The translations under genes and the position numbers were made by a program. Of a stretch of DNA of 64,000 bases, positions 1-9,132 are shown one piece after another. The stretch comes from Enterovibrio norvegicus_B (GTDB taxonomy: Bacteria; Pseudomonadota; Gammaproteobacteria; Enterobacterales; Vibrionaceae): NCBI RefSeq assembly GCF_002876705.1, contig NZ_MDAG01000001.1, forward strand, positions 1 through 64,000, written 5' to 3'. Below the pieces are notes generated by a model that made no database searches, was not told where the DNA came from, and was given only the letters and a program-made list of their open reading frames with translations. Within the stretch, counting starts at the first letter, position 1, and each line of letters starts with the position of its first letter.

Positions 1-58
1 CTATCTGCTCTATCTGCTCTTCCTCGTCCCTCGCCTCTATTAATCTCGCGATCTACCG

Positions 59-358
59 TCAGCTTGCTGACGATTCATCCACACAACACTCATCCCGCAA
101 AAACGCCAACACCGCCTCTAGCTGCTCAAACTGCGGGACACAATACAGCACACGGCCTTCGCGACGTTGCGTGATCAAGCCTGCTGACATCAAGCTGGAG
201 AGGTGGTGGGAGAGGGTAGATCCAGGAATGCTGAGATCGTCTTGAACTTCACCGACGGCAATGCCGTTATGCCCTGCGCGTACTAAGCGTCTAAAAATGG
301 TTAATCGGGTTGGATGTCCCAGTTCTTTCAATGCTTTTGCTACCGCGTCCAGTTCCAT
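59..358 (-). CDS. ArsR-family transcriptional repressor
   Basis: A 99-residue winged-helix protein of the ArsR/SmtB family. The start is the ATG at 358 (MELDAVAKAL), because the longer reading frame runs back through the operator region into the divergent gene. The helix-turn-helix is seen around GSTLSHHLSSLMSAGLI, followed by the wing REGRVLY. A Cys-Cys pair near the C-terminus (DECCVDES) could bind a metal or metalloid, but the classical ArsR ELCVCDL box is not visible. It is divergent from a DUF318 permease, and two copies of a 24-bp palindrome lie between them, so autoregulation and control of the permease are likely. The inducer cannot be told from sequence. Confidence 0.9.
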   Translation of the reverse strand: MELDAVAKALKELGHPTRLTIFRRLVRAGHNGIAVGEVQDDLSIPGSTLSHHLSSLMSAGLITQRREGRVLYCVPQFEQLEAVLAFLRDECCVDESSAS

Positions 359-379
359 AAAACCTGCCTCCGAAAAATT

Positions 380-452
380 ATATTTCGATAATACCAGAAA
401 TATCTTGATCTCGTCGCCTGATAAAACTATATTTCGATTATTCCAGAAATAT
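380..452. promoter_or_regulatory. Twin ArsR operators between repressor and permease
   Basis: Two 24-bp elements, 380-403 and 429-452, have the same form: half-site ATATTTC, a 10-base centre, half-site GAAATAT. They differ at only two centre positions and start 49 bp apart. One lies close to the repressor start and the other just upstream of the permease ATG at 471. This is the arrangement expected for an ArsR repressor controlling both directions. The operator role is inferred from symmetry and position. Confidence 0.75.
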
Positions 453-470
453 AGTTTAACGAGAAACGAT

Positions 471-1385
471 ATGAATACAGACGTTATTACCAACACTTTA
501 GGCATGTTTGCATTCCTTGCCGTGGAAATTACCATCCTATTCTTAGCGATCAGCTACTTGGTGGGCGTGCTGCAGATGTACATTCCGCCAGCGCGAATTC
601 GCAATATCTTGAGTAGTAAGAACGGTAAAGGCTATTTCATGGCTGCGTTCTTGGGCGCAATCACGCCGTTTTGCTCGTGCTCAACCATTCCTTTTCTCAA
701 AGGGCTGATTCGCGCACAGGCTGGTTTTGGCACCATGATGGTGTTCTTGCTGGCAAGCCCTCTATTGAATCCGATGATCATTGGCTTATTTGCGGTGACA
801 TTTGGGCTTGAAGTAACGGTGTACTATTTTGCCTCCGCGTTAACCGTGTCGGTTGTGGGTGGCTACATGCTAGAGAAGCTTGGCTTTGAAAAATACGTGA
901 AAGAAGAAGCGTACGTTGAACCTGAAACAAGCAATACTGGCTGCGGTACATCATGCTCTGGCGATGCGAAGCCTGTAAACAAGTGGCTGAAAATTTGGCA
1001 GGGTGTTTGGAAAGATTTTAAAAAGGCGTTGCCGTACATCTTGGTCGGTGTGGCTATTGGTTCCCTGATTTATGGCGCGATCCCAACCGATTGGATTGCA
1101 TCATTTGCGGGCAATGACAATCCTTTTGCTATTCCCTTCGCGGCGATTGTGGGTATCCCACTCTACATTCGCGCTGAAGCTGTCATCTTGTTGAGTGCAC
1201 CGCTAGCGGCAAAAGGCATGAGCATGGGCGCCATCATGGCGCTGGTGATAGGCAGCGCAGGTGCGAGTCTAACCGAGGTAATTTTGCTGAAGTCTCTGTT
1301 CCGTAACCAAATGATCATGGCGTTCCTGACCGTGGTGCTTGGCATGGCCGTGCTGACAGGTTACAGCTATGGCGTGTTCTTCTAA
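471..1385 (+). CDS. DUF318 / YraQ-ArsP type permease
   Basis: A 304-residue inner-membrane permease of the UPF0718 (DUF318) family, which includes ArsP organoarsenical exporters and YraQ. The start is the ATG at 471 (MNTDVITNT). Upstream codons in the same frame run through the operators and the repressor. About eight hydrophobic segments are visible. The family Cys motif is present early (ITPFCSCSTIPFL), and a loop in the middle holds a second Cys cluster (GCGTSCSG), possibly a metal or thiol site. The pairing with an ArsR regulator supports efflux of a metal(loid) or related toxic compound. Substrate unknown. Confidence 0.88.
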   Translation: MNTDVITNTLGMFAFLAVEITILFLAISYLVGVLQMYIPPARIRNILSSKNGKGYFMAAFLGAITPFCSCSTIPFLKGLIRAQAGFGTMMVFLLASPLLNPMIIGLFAVTFGLEVTVYYFASALTVSVVGGYMLEKLGFEKYVKEEAYVEPETSNTGCGTSCSGDAKPVNKWLKIWQGVWKDFKKALPYILVGVAIGSLIYGAIPTDWIASFAGNDNPFAIPFAAIVGIPLYIRAEAVILLSAPLAAKGMSMGAIMALVIGSAGASLTEVILLKSLFRNQMIMAFLTVVLGMAVLTGYSYGVFF

Positions 1386-1418
1386 ACAGCGATAGCCTGT
1401 AAAAGCCTCAGAAAAACT

Positions 1419-1452
1419 AAAGCCAGAGATGTTCGACATCGCTGGCTTTTTT
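1419..1452 (+). terminator. Rho-independent terminator of the permease
   Basis: A 13-bp nearly perfect stem (AAGCCAG...CTGGCTT) with loop TTCG is followed by a T-run. It lies 34 bp past the permease stop. Confidence 0.85.
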
Positions 1453-1459
1453 CGTTTCA

Positions 1460-1627
1460 TCAATCGAACGGGAATTCCTCAGGGGATGATGCGCGGCTCG
1501 GACGTGCCTTGCGGCGTTCCTTTTTCGCACGTTGTTGAGGACGGTCGTCGAATTCGTCGTTGAGCTTCGAATTAAACTTTTCTTTTTTGTTAGTGTCGTT
1601 TTTCAGCCACTGTTCCCACTTGGCCAT
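1460..1627 (-). CDS. Small basic conserved protein, function unknown
   Basis: A 55-residue protein starting at the ATG at 1627 (MAKWEQWL). The longer frame to 1663 has no good ribosome site. It is very hydrophilic and Lys/Arg-rich, with no membrane segment or Cys. The N-terminal MAKWEQWL and the acidic PEEFPFD tail look like those of small conserved Vibrionaceae proteins. It is monocistronic and convergent with the permease. No function can be assigned. Confidence 0.55.
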   Translation of the reverse strand: MAKWEQWLKNDTNKKEKFNSKLNDEFDDRPQQRAKKERRKARPSRASSPEEFPFD

Positions 1628-2292
1628 TTTATTTACCTTGTTCCTGTTCGAGTTACTTTTCACTGTGCCCGTCTGTCATGAAAGACATTATTTGACAGGC
1701 TAAGTCCTTGTCTAAAATAACGTAGCGTACCTGTGTGACGCTATGATGAAATTACAATGTCAGTACAGTGACACCGAATTCAAGCCAAGCATAGATCTGG
1801 ACGACAGAATAAATAAAACGAAAAAATTCATTGGCGTTGATTAAAAATTTTTATGGTCATAAGCAGAATCACATCTTCACTCGGTCTTTATTGCTTGTGT
1901 AAAGATTTGAACGATAAGAACGTGACGGCCATCAGTGTCAGGTTAGTAGAAATGGGGGCTGTAGCCATTTTCGTCCAAGGTTTACATTGTGTGTCTTAAA
2001 ACGTGGTTGATGGATAGATAAGCAGAGTTTGTTGAGAATTACGCCATATATTGATGTTTTTCACATTGTTACAAAGGCTTACTCTCAAACATATCGACCA
2101 AATTAATTTTCTCAGCTACCTTACGGATCAAATTCATGAACTATCTAACGATAAAGACTCGACAGCACTTTTAATCGTGACTATAAAGCAAGTTGTGAAT
2201 TAAATTTCTTTATCGTTAGGTCAACAATATTTTGCTTTACACCTTTTAGGTTTAATGAAGAATATTGCGCAAATTTACTAAGGAGCTAAATA
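1628..2292. other. Long intergenic region upstream of maoP
   Basis: No convincing coding region is seen. The half nearest maoP is AT-rich and contains a perfect 13-bp inverted repeat (CTAACGATAAAGA at 2145-2157, its complement at 2207-2219) around a 49-base loop. This may be a long leader, a small RNA or a protein-binding site. The maoP ribosome site AAGGAG lies at 2280-2285. Confidence 0.5.
2145..2219 (+). repeat. 13-bp perfect inverted repeat upstream of maoP
   Basis: The arms CTAACGATAAAGA and TCTTTATCGTTAG are exact complements 49 bases apart, about 75 bp before the maoP start. The stem is too AT-rich and the loop too long for a terminator. Confidence 0.6.
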
Positions 2293-2622
2293 ATGTTTAG
2301 TGGTCAAAGGTTTTTTGATGACAAGCATTTTCCAAAAGGTTTTGCCCGATCTGGTTATTTTACCATCAAAGATGCGCAACTTTTGGAAACCTGTGGCCGT
2401 ACTATGAAGGCGTTGTTCGAAGGTACGATGGTTCCACAAGACGAAGAACAGCAGAAATTTGTCGATGAAGTAAACGGTCGTCGCGCTGCTGAGTCTCAGT
2501 ATTCAATTTGTTGGTTAAAATATCTAAAAGAGATCAACCACAAGCACGTGGTTTACAATCTTTGCTCAACCTCTCGCGGCGGTGCTGCAGAAGATTATTC
2601 AGAAGCAGAAGCGGACGAATAA
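2293..2622 (+). CDS. maoP: MaoP (DUF413) macrodomain Ori protein
   Basis: A 109-residue protein of the DUF413/YifE family, renamed MaoP in E. coli, where it works with the maoS site to organise the Ori macrodomain. Family blocks are visible: RFFDDKHFPKGFARSGYFTI near the N-terminus, then QLLETCGR, and a C-terminal acidic stretch AEDYSEAEADE that matches the E. coli ending. A strong ribosome site (AAGGAG) precedes the ATG. It is monocistronic with its own terminator. The C-terminal acidic tail is slightly longer than in E. coli. Confidence 0.9.
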   Translation: MFSGQRFFDDKHFPKGFARSGYFTIKDAQLLETCGRTMKALFEGTMVPQDEEQQKFVDEVNGRRAAESQYSICWLKYLKEINHKHVVYNLCSTSRGGAAEDYSEAEADE

Positions 2623-2640
2623 GGTTCATTTGAGCGTAAA

Positions 2641-2668
2641 AAAAGCGAGCTTAGGGCTCGCTTTTTTA
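2641..2668 (+). terminator. Terminator of maoP
   Basis: The stem AAAAGCGAGC/GCTCGCTTTT with a 5-base loop and a T-tract lies 19 bp after the maoP stop. It may serve both convergent genes. Confidence 0.85.
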
Positions 2669-2695
2669 TTTTGTCATCAAAACAAATTTGCCGTT

Positions 2696-4159
2696 TTAGG
2701 CCAATAAATGCGCCAAGGTATAAGGGTGACGAGTTAGGCCAAGTGCCTGTGCAGGTGTGATCCCCTCGCTGTTTTGATTACATAAATTGTTCCACGCTCG
2801 GAAAATATCCAGCAGCGGCAGCAAGCCACCTGGGCGCAAACGGCGTCGAGGTTCGTCAATCAGTGAACGAAAGTGCTGATGGAAACGCGCTTGGTATTGA
2901 TAAACAACCTGTGTGCTCGCATCTTGAAGCCACGCTTCTTCACTCCCCGTTTCACGCCCAAGATGGCAAATCGCCTTCGCAGCGGTACCTTCCTGTGTAA
3001 ACGCCCAACGATCACGCCACCAACTGAGCAGCATAATATCGATGTTACTGGCTGCAGAACCCTCAACCCAATGTGCATTTTGCTCAACGTAAATAGGGTG
3101 ACATGTCTGCGCCATGAGCCTTTCTTTGAAGATACTCATCATGGCAGAACGCATCAGTGGCTCTTGCGGCAAGTATAAGGTGAAGGAATCCCACGATGCC
3201 AACAGCTCTTTTAAGCGAAGATATTGCGCATACGCTGTGTATTGCGGGCGAATGAGGCAACCCTTCGATGGATAGTCCACGCGAATAGGACGCGTGTAGG
3301 GGTCTTCCACATTGCTTCGTGACAAGACTTCTTTGTATTTGTCGTTCACCTGCGTCAGCAAATCGCTGCTCTTTTGAAGGTGTATCTCACCGTTCGGATG
3401 AAATGCATCCGGCATCAAGCGTGACGACGCATCAAACACATCTGCCAGGTGGTCAGGTTTCTCTTCTGCCGCCGAGTAATTAATGTTTTGCAGCAGAATG
3501 TAACCGTGTTCGGCATCGCCTGTCGTTAACCACATAACGCCATTGTCACTCTTCGGTTGTAGTGGCATCAGTGATGAAGCGAGCGGTGTGTTGGTCGCCA
3601 TTTGCAGAAAACGCGCATCCACACTGGCGAGTTTGTTACGACAGCGCGCGGCAATCTGATCCAAGTGGTCGTAAAACGTTTTTGGATTAATGGCCAATTT
3701 ACGGCAGATCTCTCTGACGGCATACCCGGTAAACAATAAACCCAGTAGTTTTTGCTGGACGTCGATTTTCGGGTTCGCATTAGACCACTTATCAACAAAG
3801 GTTGATTGGCAATGCTTACAGCGGTAACGCTGGCGTTCACCACTGTAACCAAACGCATGATAGTGCTCTCTGTGCGTTAACACAGGGAGACCATGCGCAG
3901 GGCAGCCTTCTGTACTGCACGCCGCGAGATTACCTGAATCCTGCGCTTTGAGGCGCAAATACTCATCCATGACTGCGTGATTGTTTAGGAGAGGAGGAAA
4001 AGCGCCACACTCTCGGCATACCAAACTAGGGCGAGATGGATCGGTATCTTGAAGAAGGTAAAACTTCTTATCACTCAATCCAAAGTTTCGACACGCCAAT
4101 GTTTTACAAAAGTTGAGTTGTAATCCATCTGCCGCGGGCGGTAGCTTCCCTGTAGACAC
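2696..4159 (-). CDS. Zinc-ribbon / HTH protein resembling a transposase, uncharacterised
   Basis: A 487-residue protein. I place the start at the GTG at 4159 because a strong ribosome site (GAGGAGGA) lies four bases before it; the frame continues upstream without one. The N-terminal third has several Cys pairs typical of zinc ribbons (CKTLAC, CRECG, CSTEGC), then an IS1 InsA-like block RYRCKHCQSTFV, and a helix-turn-helix (VREICRKLAINPKTFYDHL). The rest is long and has no DDE triad that I can recognise. It could be a domesticated transposase or a DNA-binding regulator. No terminal inverted repeats were found around it, so it does not look like a mobile element. Function unknown. Confidence 0.7.
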   Translation of the reverse strand: MSTGKLPPAADGLQLNFCKTLACRNFGLSDKKFYLLQDTDPSRPSLVCRECGAFPPLLNNHAVMDEYLRLKAQDSGNLAACSTEGCPAHGLPVLTHREHYHAFGYSGERQRYRCKHCQSTFVDKWSNANPKIDVQQKLLGLLFTGYAVREICRKLAINPKTFYDHLDQIAARCRNKLASVDARFLQMATNTPLASSLMPLQPKSDNGVMWLTTGDAEHGYILLQNINYSAAEEKPDHLADVFDASSRLMPDAFHPNGEIHLQKSSDLLTQVNDKYKEVLSRSNVEDPYTRPIRVDYPSKGCLIRPQYTAYAQYLRLKELLASWDSFTLYLPQEPLMRSAMMSIFKERLMAQTCHPIYVEQNAHWVEGSAASNIDIMLLSWWRDRWAFTQEGTAAKAICHLGRETGSEEAWLQDASTQVVYQYQARFHQHFRSLIDEPRRRLRPGGLLPLLDIFRAWNNLCNQNSEGITPAQALGLTRHPYTLAHLLA

Positions 4160-4248
4160 CAGTCCTCCTCGAGTTTTCTGTCGTCGTAAAAAATAGATAG
4201 CTGAGAAAAGCCCAGCATAAACATACGTCCCGAAGGACAAATGTCGTA

Positions 4249-4419
4249 TTAAGAGAAGAATCGCTCAGCGATGGTTTGATAAGCCATACCACCAAGATAG
4301 ATACCAACGATCCCCATGATGCCTGAAATAACAGGCGGTGCAGGCAATGGCAGTTTGACTGCACTGAACAAAAATCCAACAATCGCGCCCGCCGCTATGG
4401 CTAATAACACTTCACTCAT
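4249..4419 (-). CDS. XapX-domain small membrane protein
   Basis: A 56-residue protein starting at the ATG at 4419 (MSEVLLAIAAG), with AGAGGG upstream. It has two membrane segments with a conserved PAPP in the loop between them (VKLPLPAPPVISGIMGI), as in the XapX family of tiny membrane proteins named after the E. coli xap region. Role unknown. The next gene downstream on this strand starts 89 bp away and may be cotranscribed. Confidence 0.8.
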   Translation of the reverse strand: MSEVLLAIAAGAIVGFLFSAVKLPLPAPPVISGIMGIVGIYLGGMAYQTIAERFFS

Positions 4420-4856
4420 GGGTACCCTCTTTTTTGTACGTTGCATTTGCAGATGCAGGTTGTCGTTACGGCTTTGTGTTTTATTGATGACGATACCGTT
4501 AACGTTTCGGTGTCCAGTGTATGGAAGCAACAAACATGATCAGCAGATCCCGATCACAATAAACGGGATATTATTGTGGTTTTCCGCTGTGTGTAACCAA
4601 TTCTGTTGAAAGCGTGGTGTGACGCAGTGGGTCATATTCGCTTGCGAAGAGAAGCAAGACGGTGAGTGAAAAACGACAAAACAACAGATTGATCCTAGCC
4701 GACAAAGGAGGTGCGTGAGAAAAACTGGCGTAAAAACGTTGAGTTAGACAGCGTCTGGAGATTTGTGCAAACCATTACATCATCATTTTCGCTTTAAAGA
4801 ATGAAACCAGATGCACTAAGATGCAGTCTGAACCATCCAAATCTAGGCGAATGTGT

Positions 4857-5282
4857 ATGAAAAAGGTAATTGCTTCTGTTGCTATTGTATTGGCGCTTTC
4901 TGGTTGTGAAGAAGCGAACAAGGCGATTGACCAAGCGCAAGAGGCTGCGAACAGCGCTGTTGATAGTATTCAAGACAAAGTCGATTCCGTTGATTTCAGC
5001 GAACTGAACGTGGACGCTTTCGGTGGCGCAGCGGAATCTGCACAAGAATTTGCGGCATCAGTCGAAGAAGCGCTGAATGCCGATTTGACGAATGCAGCCG
5101 TGTTTGAGGATATGCAAGACAAGGTGGCGAATTCCTATGCTTGCTTGGTGGATGCAACCTCAGAAAGCACAGCGGAAAAACTGCTGAACCAATTCATGTC
5201 TGCGATAGGCAATGAAGACAACCGTTCTTTGATTGAAAAGGGCGTAGAGAAAGCGAAAGCCGCGCAAGAGTGCGTGATGTAG
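4857..5282 (+). CDS. Small lipoprotein, function unknown
   Basis: A 141-residue predicted lipoprotein. The ATG at 4857 (MKKVIASVAIVLALSGC) gives a classic signal peptide with lipobox LSGC; an ATG two codons earlier is possible. The mature part is helical, acidic and Ala-rich (repeated DQAQEAANSAVDSIQDKVDSV-type heptads), suggesting a coiled coil. Two Cys near the C-terminus (YACLVD, QECVM) could form a disulfide. No recognised domain. Confidence 0.75.
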   Translation: MKKVIASVAIVLALSGCEEANKAIDQAQEAANSAVDSIQDKVDSVDFSELNVDAFGGAAESAQEFAASVEEALNADLTNAAVFEDMQDKVANSYACLVDATSESTAEKLLNQFMSAIGNEDNRSLIEKGVEKAKAAQECVM

Positions 5283-5344
5283 TTTCTCTTCCCAATAAAA
5301 ATTGAGAGTACATGACGATTATCGTTTCTTGTTTCTCACACAAA

Positions 5345-5368
5345 AAGGGGAAGCACATGCTTCCCCTT
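5345..5368. terminator. Bidirectional terminator
   Basis: A perfect 11-bp stem (AAGGGGAAGCA/TGCTTCCCCTT) lies between the convergent lipoprotein and chitinase genes. Confidence 0.8.
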
Positions 5369-5413
5369 CATTTATGTCTTATTCAGTTTTAGCATCAGAC
5401 GAACACGCAGAAC

Positions 5414-7609
5414 TTAACGCTGTTCCCACGCTTCCGCCCAGTAAAGGCTATCACCCGGCGCGTATGATGCGTTCGCACACCAGCTGGTGTAAGGCCATGG
5501 CTTACACTCGTAAATGTTGCCATCCACGCCTGTCACCCTGTCGCCCGCAGCGTAGGCAGTGCCAGACACATAGTTAGGGTATTCACCGCCAGGAGGCGGC
5601 GTAATCGCCTCATCTTTCACGGTAAATGCCGCGTTTTGCTTCACTGTGGTGCCGCTTTCGGTTTTACCAACAACAGACACGGCATATTGACCTGCGTCCA
5701 CATTGCTCAACATCAGAGAAACAGCCAACTTACCGTCAACGGACACTTGGGTTTCACCGCCAGACACAATCGACGCACCTGATACTTTGATCTCAACTGT
5801 CATCGCCTGGTTACTTTCAAGAGAAAGATCGAGCGTGATACTGCCATTGTTTGCCGTGTAAGTACTTTTCACGCCTGACAATTTCAATGTTGCCGCGGGT
5901 GTGCCTGTGTCACCACAATCGCTGTCACCTGTTTCGCGCCAAACACCCCATTCGCCCGTGGTGCCCGGTTCTTCACCGCGCGTCCACCAACCGGCTTGCC
6001 AGTTTGTACCTGCGTGACTCACGATGTCGTCCGTATTGTAAACCGCAGAGGCATCCCACGCGTTGACACAGGTGCTGCCATCGGTCACGGCAATGACACG
6101 GTCAACGGTCACGGTTTGTAATGCGCCATCAGTGACACTGTAACTAATGGTGTGTTTGCCGATCACATTGGTATCAATGCTTCCTTCCACGGCCACTTTA
6201 TCGGTTAGGTCGCCATCTTCTGCGTCGGTGGCTTTTACGCCTGCCATGGCATCGAATTCAGCGCCCAATGTCAGGGTCAGTTTTTCTACGCCCGAGAAAA
6301 CAGGTTTCTGGCTATACACTTCCACTGTACGTGTCGCTTTGGTTTCGTTACCGTCTTCATCGGTCACACTGTAAACCAGTACGTATTGGCCTAGGCGTGA
6401 GGTATCAACGCTGCCGTCAATCACGATGCTAAAGGTCAGGTCGCCGTCTTCTTTATCGAGTGCTTTTACGCCCGCCATTGCATCGAATTCGTCACCGTGG
6501 CGCACACGTGCATCATTAACGCCGCTGAATACAGGCTTGCCTTCGACAGGGGGCGGCGGTGTTTGGCCGTGAATGAATGGGCCGTAATCTTTGATGAATT
6601 GTTCGTTGTATTGGTTGCCTGCTGCGTCGGTGCCCATGTCCCAGTTTACTGACCATGTCATGACACCACGAAGTGGCTGACCTTGGTTACTCAACTGACC
6701 AAACGCCGCATACAGCTTGGCAGGATCTTTCACAAAACCGGTTGCCGCTGCATCGTTGCTGGAAGGAATACCGAATACCAGTTTGTCGTGCGGGATCTTG
6801 TGGAAGCCGCGCGTACCGTTGATCAACGAATCAGAGATGTAGTAGATGAATTCTTGTTTTAGCGCATCATTGTTCTGTGCAATCCAGCCCACACCATCGA
6901 TCCAAATGCCGTCGCCGCCTTGGTTGTAAAACTGTGGGTTGATCCAATCGTAGTAACCTTCCAGCGCTGTAATATAAGGGACGTATTTACCGCCTTCAGT
7001 CAGATAAGGGAACTCTGGCGCCATGGTGATCAGGAAGTTTTTACCTTGCGCTGCGTAATGGTCTTTCACCATACGCAGTGCCGCTGGGATAACGGTCTGG
7101 TTGTCAGCCGCGGTGACAGCCGCTTGTTCTAGGTCGATGTCTAAACCGTCGAAACCGTACAGGTCGGTAAGACGAATGATTTCGTCCGCGAATGCTTGCT
7201 CGTCGCCTGTTTTCAATTCAACGTGTGCGTCTGCACCACCCAGTGCAAGCAACACAGAACGACCTTGACGGTTTAGCTCTGCGATTTCATTAATGAAATC
7301 TTGCTCAGACAAGCCAATCATAGGGTCAAGACGGAAGGTGGGAATGCGGCCTTCTGCGGTGTCGAACACCTTCATGAAAGACACGTCGACCACGTTATAC
7401 ATTGGGTTCACTTCTTCTAACGTCACGCACGGTGCGTTACCGCCTTTGTAACCAGCACCGTCGCACCAGTTGTGCCAGTAACCCACAACAACGCCACCTT
7501 CAGGGTTCACCATGTCGCTGCCATTTACCGCAGACACAGAAGCGTGAGAAGAGAAGCTCGCTAAGCCCAGAAAGAGCGCAGCACAAATTGCATTCGGCTT
7601 GAATGTCAT
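5414..7609 (-). CDS. Secreted modular GH18 chitinase
   Basis: A 731-residue extracellular chitinase that would cleave beta-1,4-N-acetylglucosamine chains. A signal peptide covers residues 1-23 (ends SSHA). The GH18 barrel runs from about 36 to 345, with the catalytic motif DGLDIDLE at 154-161 (Glu161 is the acid/base) and later barrel strands WINPQFYNQ and GVMTWSVNWD. Two Ig-like DUF5011/HYR-type repeats follow (each starting near KPVFSGV). A carbohydrate-binding CBM5/12-like module (CVNAWDASAVYNTDDIVSH), another Ig-like region and a second CBM5/12 at the C-terminus (YVSGTAYAAGDRVTGVDG) complete it. The catalytic Glu and both aromatic chitin-binding modules look intact. It is monocistronic. 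Confidence 0.93.
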   Translation of the reverse strand: MTFKPNAICAALFLGLASFSSHASVSAVNGSDMVNPEGGVVVGYWHNWCDGAGYKGGNAPCVTLEEVNPMYNVVDVSFMKVFDTAEGRIPTFRLDPMIGLSEQDFINEIAELNRQGRSVLLALGGADAHVELKTGDEQAFADEIIRLTDLYGFDGLDIDLEQAAVTAADNQTVIPAALRMVKDHYAAQGKNFLITMAPEFPYLTEGGKYVPYITALEGYYDWINPQFYNQGGDGIWIDGVGWIAQNNDALKQEFIYYISDSLINGTRGFHKIPHDKLVFGIPSSNDAAATGFVKDPAKLYAAFGQLSNQGQPLRGVMTWSVNWDMGTDAAGNQYNEQFIKDYGPFIHGQTPPPPVEGKPVFSGVNDARVRHGDEFDAMAGVKALDKEDGDLTFSIVIDGSVDTSRLGQYVLVYSVTDEDGNETKATRTVEVYSQKPVFSGVEKLTLTLGAEFDAMAGVKATDAEDGDLTDKVAVEGSIDTNVIGKHTISYSVTDGALQTVTVDRVIAVTDGSTCVNAWDASAVYNTDDIVSHAGTNWQAGWWTRGEEPGTTGEWGVWRETGDSDCGDTGTPAATLKLSGVKSTYTANNGSITLDLSLESNQAMTVEIKVSGASIVSGGETQVSVDGKLAVSLMLSNVDAGQYAVSVVGKTESGTTVKQNAAFTVKDEAITPPPGGEYPNYVSGTAYAAGDRVTGVDGNIYECKPWPYTSWCANASYAPGDSLYWAEAWEQR

Positions 7610-8253
7610 GGCCGTTAGATTCCTTTAAAAGAAGAGACAGGTAAGTTCGTCAGTAAGTTACTTCGTGTTTTTTAAAGACATAAGCGAAACCTATGTCTGC
7701 TTTTTTTACATGGAAGTACGATCACGCCTTGTCCATAAAACTGGAAAGGGTATACAAAATTCTTCAATGTAACTCACTGAAATTTGGCGCGAATTGTAGG
7801 GTCGAGATACGGGTGAAATATCAGGGGAATGACGAAAATACGTCAGCGGAATGTCAGGAGTCTCAGTGTTGAACAATAAAAACGCAGGCATATAGTGAGT
7901 TTTAAGACAACCCTGCCGATGCTTTTGTATATCGATGAAAAAGGGCGGGGAGTGATGGAAAAATGACGCGTTAAATGGGCGTACTGAGACTTGGAATACG
8001 TGTCACGTTTTAATGCATGTACGAAGAGCCGTGCGGTTTCGGGGGAGTAAATATGCTTCAGAAGGCGATAAGACGGCAATTTAAGTAAGCGGATTATGAC
8101 AATCCAAGGTGAACGTTTTTATGATTCTCTGAGCTTATTTTGGGTATCACCATGATTTCGCAATGGTGATACGACGAAAGTTAGTTTTGATGACAGACAA
8201 TGTCGAGTAGTTAGGTGAGCAACATTGTGTGATGAGAATAGGATGTTTAAACG
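7610..8253. other. Gene-free interval upstream of chitinase
   Basis: About 640 bases with no plausible gene on either strand; the short reading frames here lack ribosome sites and family features. It must hold the divergent promoters for the chitinase and the lipoprotein. No repeat or known operator was recognised. Confidence 0.5.
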
Positions 8254-8979
8254 ATGAAATATAAATTCGCGACAATGTGTTGTGGCTTGCTCTTGTTACT
8301 TTCAGGGTGCGCGGTGAACTATACAACGCCTGCTGGAGGCGCAGATATCGGTGCGTTGACTGATGATGATATTGCAACACTCATGACGTTAGAGCCGGCC
8401 AGTGCGTTTCCCGCACGATTAGCGATTGTACGTATTCAGGCTTCCGGTTATTCCTCAAGAACGAATGACAGCTATGGGTCGGGTAACTTCAGTGTCGTCA
8501 CAGTTCGAGATATTGAAGATGAAGACGACATCAAGCATCTTCAGACGTTGCCAATGGTCGCAGGTATCGCACCATTAAATAGGGTGCTCATTCAATCAAA
8601 CCTTCAATCAATTAAAGACCTTCGCCTTTCAGCCGCGCGTTTAAAAGCTGACATGCTGCTCATCTATTCTGTCAACACGGCCTTTCATGTAGAAAGCACG
8701 TCACTTGGACCGTTATCCGTGATCACGCTGGGAACGCTGCCAAATCATCAAGCGTATGTTTCTGCTACGACGTCTGGTGCGCTTATTGATGTTCGCACGG
8801 GATATGTTTATGGCGCCTCAGAAGCCACTGAGCGGGAACAGCAGCGATCGAACGTATGGAGTACACAAGACGCCATTGATGCTGCAAGAATTCGAGCGGA
8901 AAGCGCCAGTTTTAAGGCATTTATCAAAGACTTTGAAATTATGTGGGACAGTGTTGTACAACAATACGGTGGTCAATAG
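8254..8979 (+). CDS. Putative lipoprotein, function unknown
   Basis: A 241-residue predicted lipoprotein with signal peptide and lipobox (LLLLSGC, Cys19). The mature protein has alternating strands and helices without Cys. It includes segments such as RLAIVRIQASGY and ADMLLIYSVNTAFHV, resembling periplasmic lipoproteins whose core is a Rossmann-like or GNA1162-type fold, though I cannot name a family with confidence. It stands alone. Confidence 0.75.
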   Translation: MKYKFATMCCGLLLLLSGCAVNYTTPAGGADIGALTDDDIATLMTLEPASAFPARLAIVRIQASGYSSRTNDSYGSGNFSVVTVRDIEDEDDIKHLQTLPMVAGIAPLNRVLIQSNLQSIKDLRLSAARLKADMLLIYSVNTAFHVESTSLGPLSVITLGTLPNHQAYVSATTSGALIDVRTGYVYGASEATEREQQRSNVWSTQDAIDAARIRAESASFKAFIKDFEIMWDSVVQQYGGQ

Positions 8980-9105
8980 ACAGGCCACTTCGTCCTGACA
9001 AAATCAAACTGATCGTGTTGGGGTTGGGCACACAAATGCTTGAGACTTACGCATAAGCTGAACCTCAGGTAGGTGAACTCGGATAGATATGCTCGATAGG
9101 TGCGA

Positions 9106-9132
9106 ATGAGTTAGCCTTGATGGCTAACTCAT
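9106..9132 (+). terminator. Hairpin, possible terminator
   Basis: A perfect 11-bp stem (ATGAGTTAGCC/GGCTAACTCAT) with a 5-base loop lies 127 bp after the lipoprotein gene. The T-tract is weak and displaced, so it may instead be a regulatory hairpin. Confidence 0.45.
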
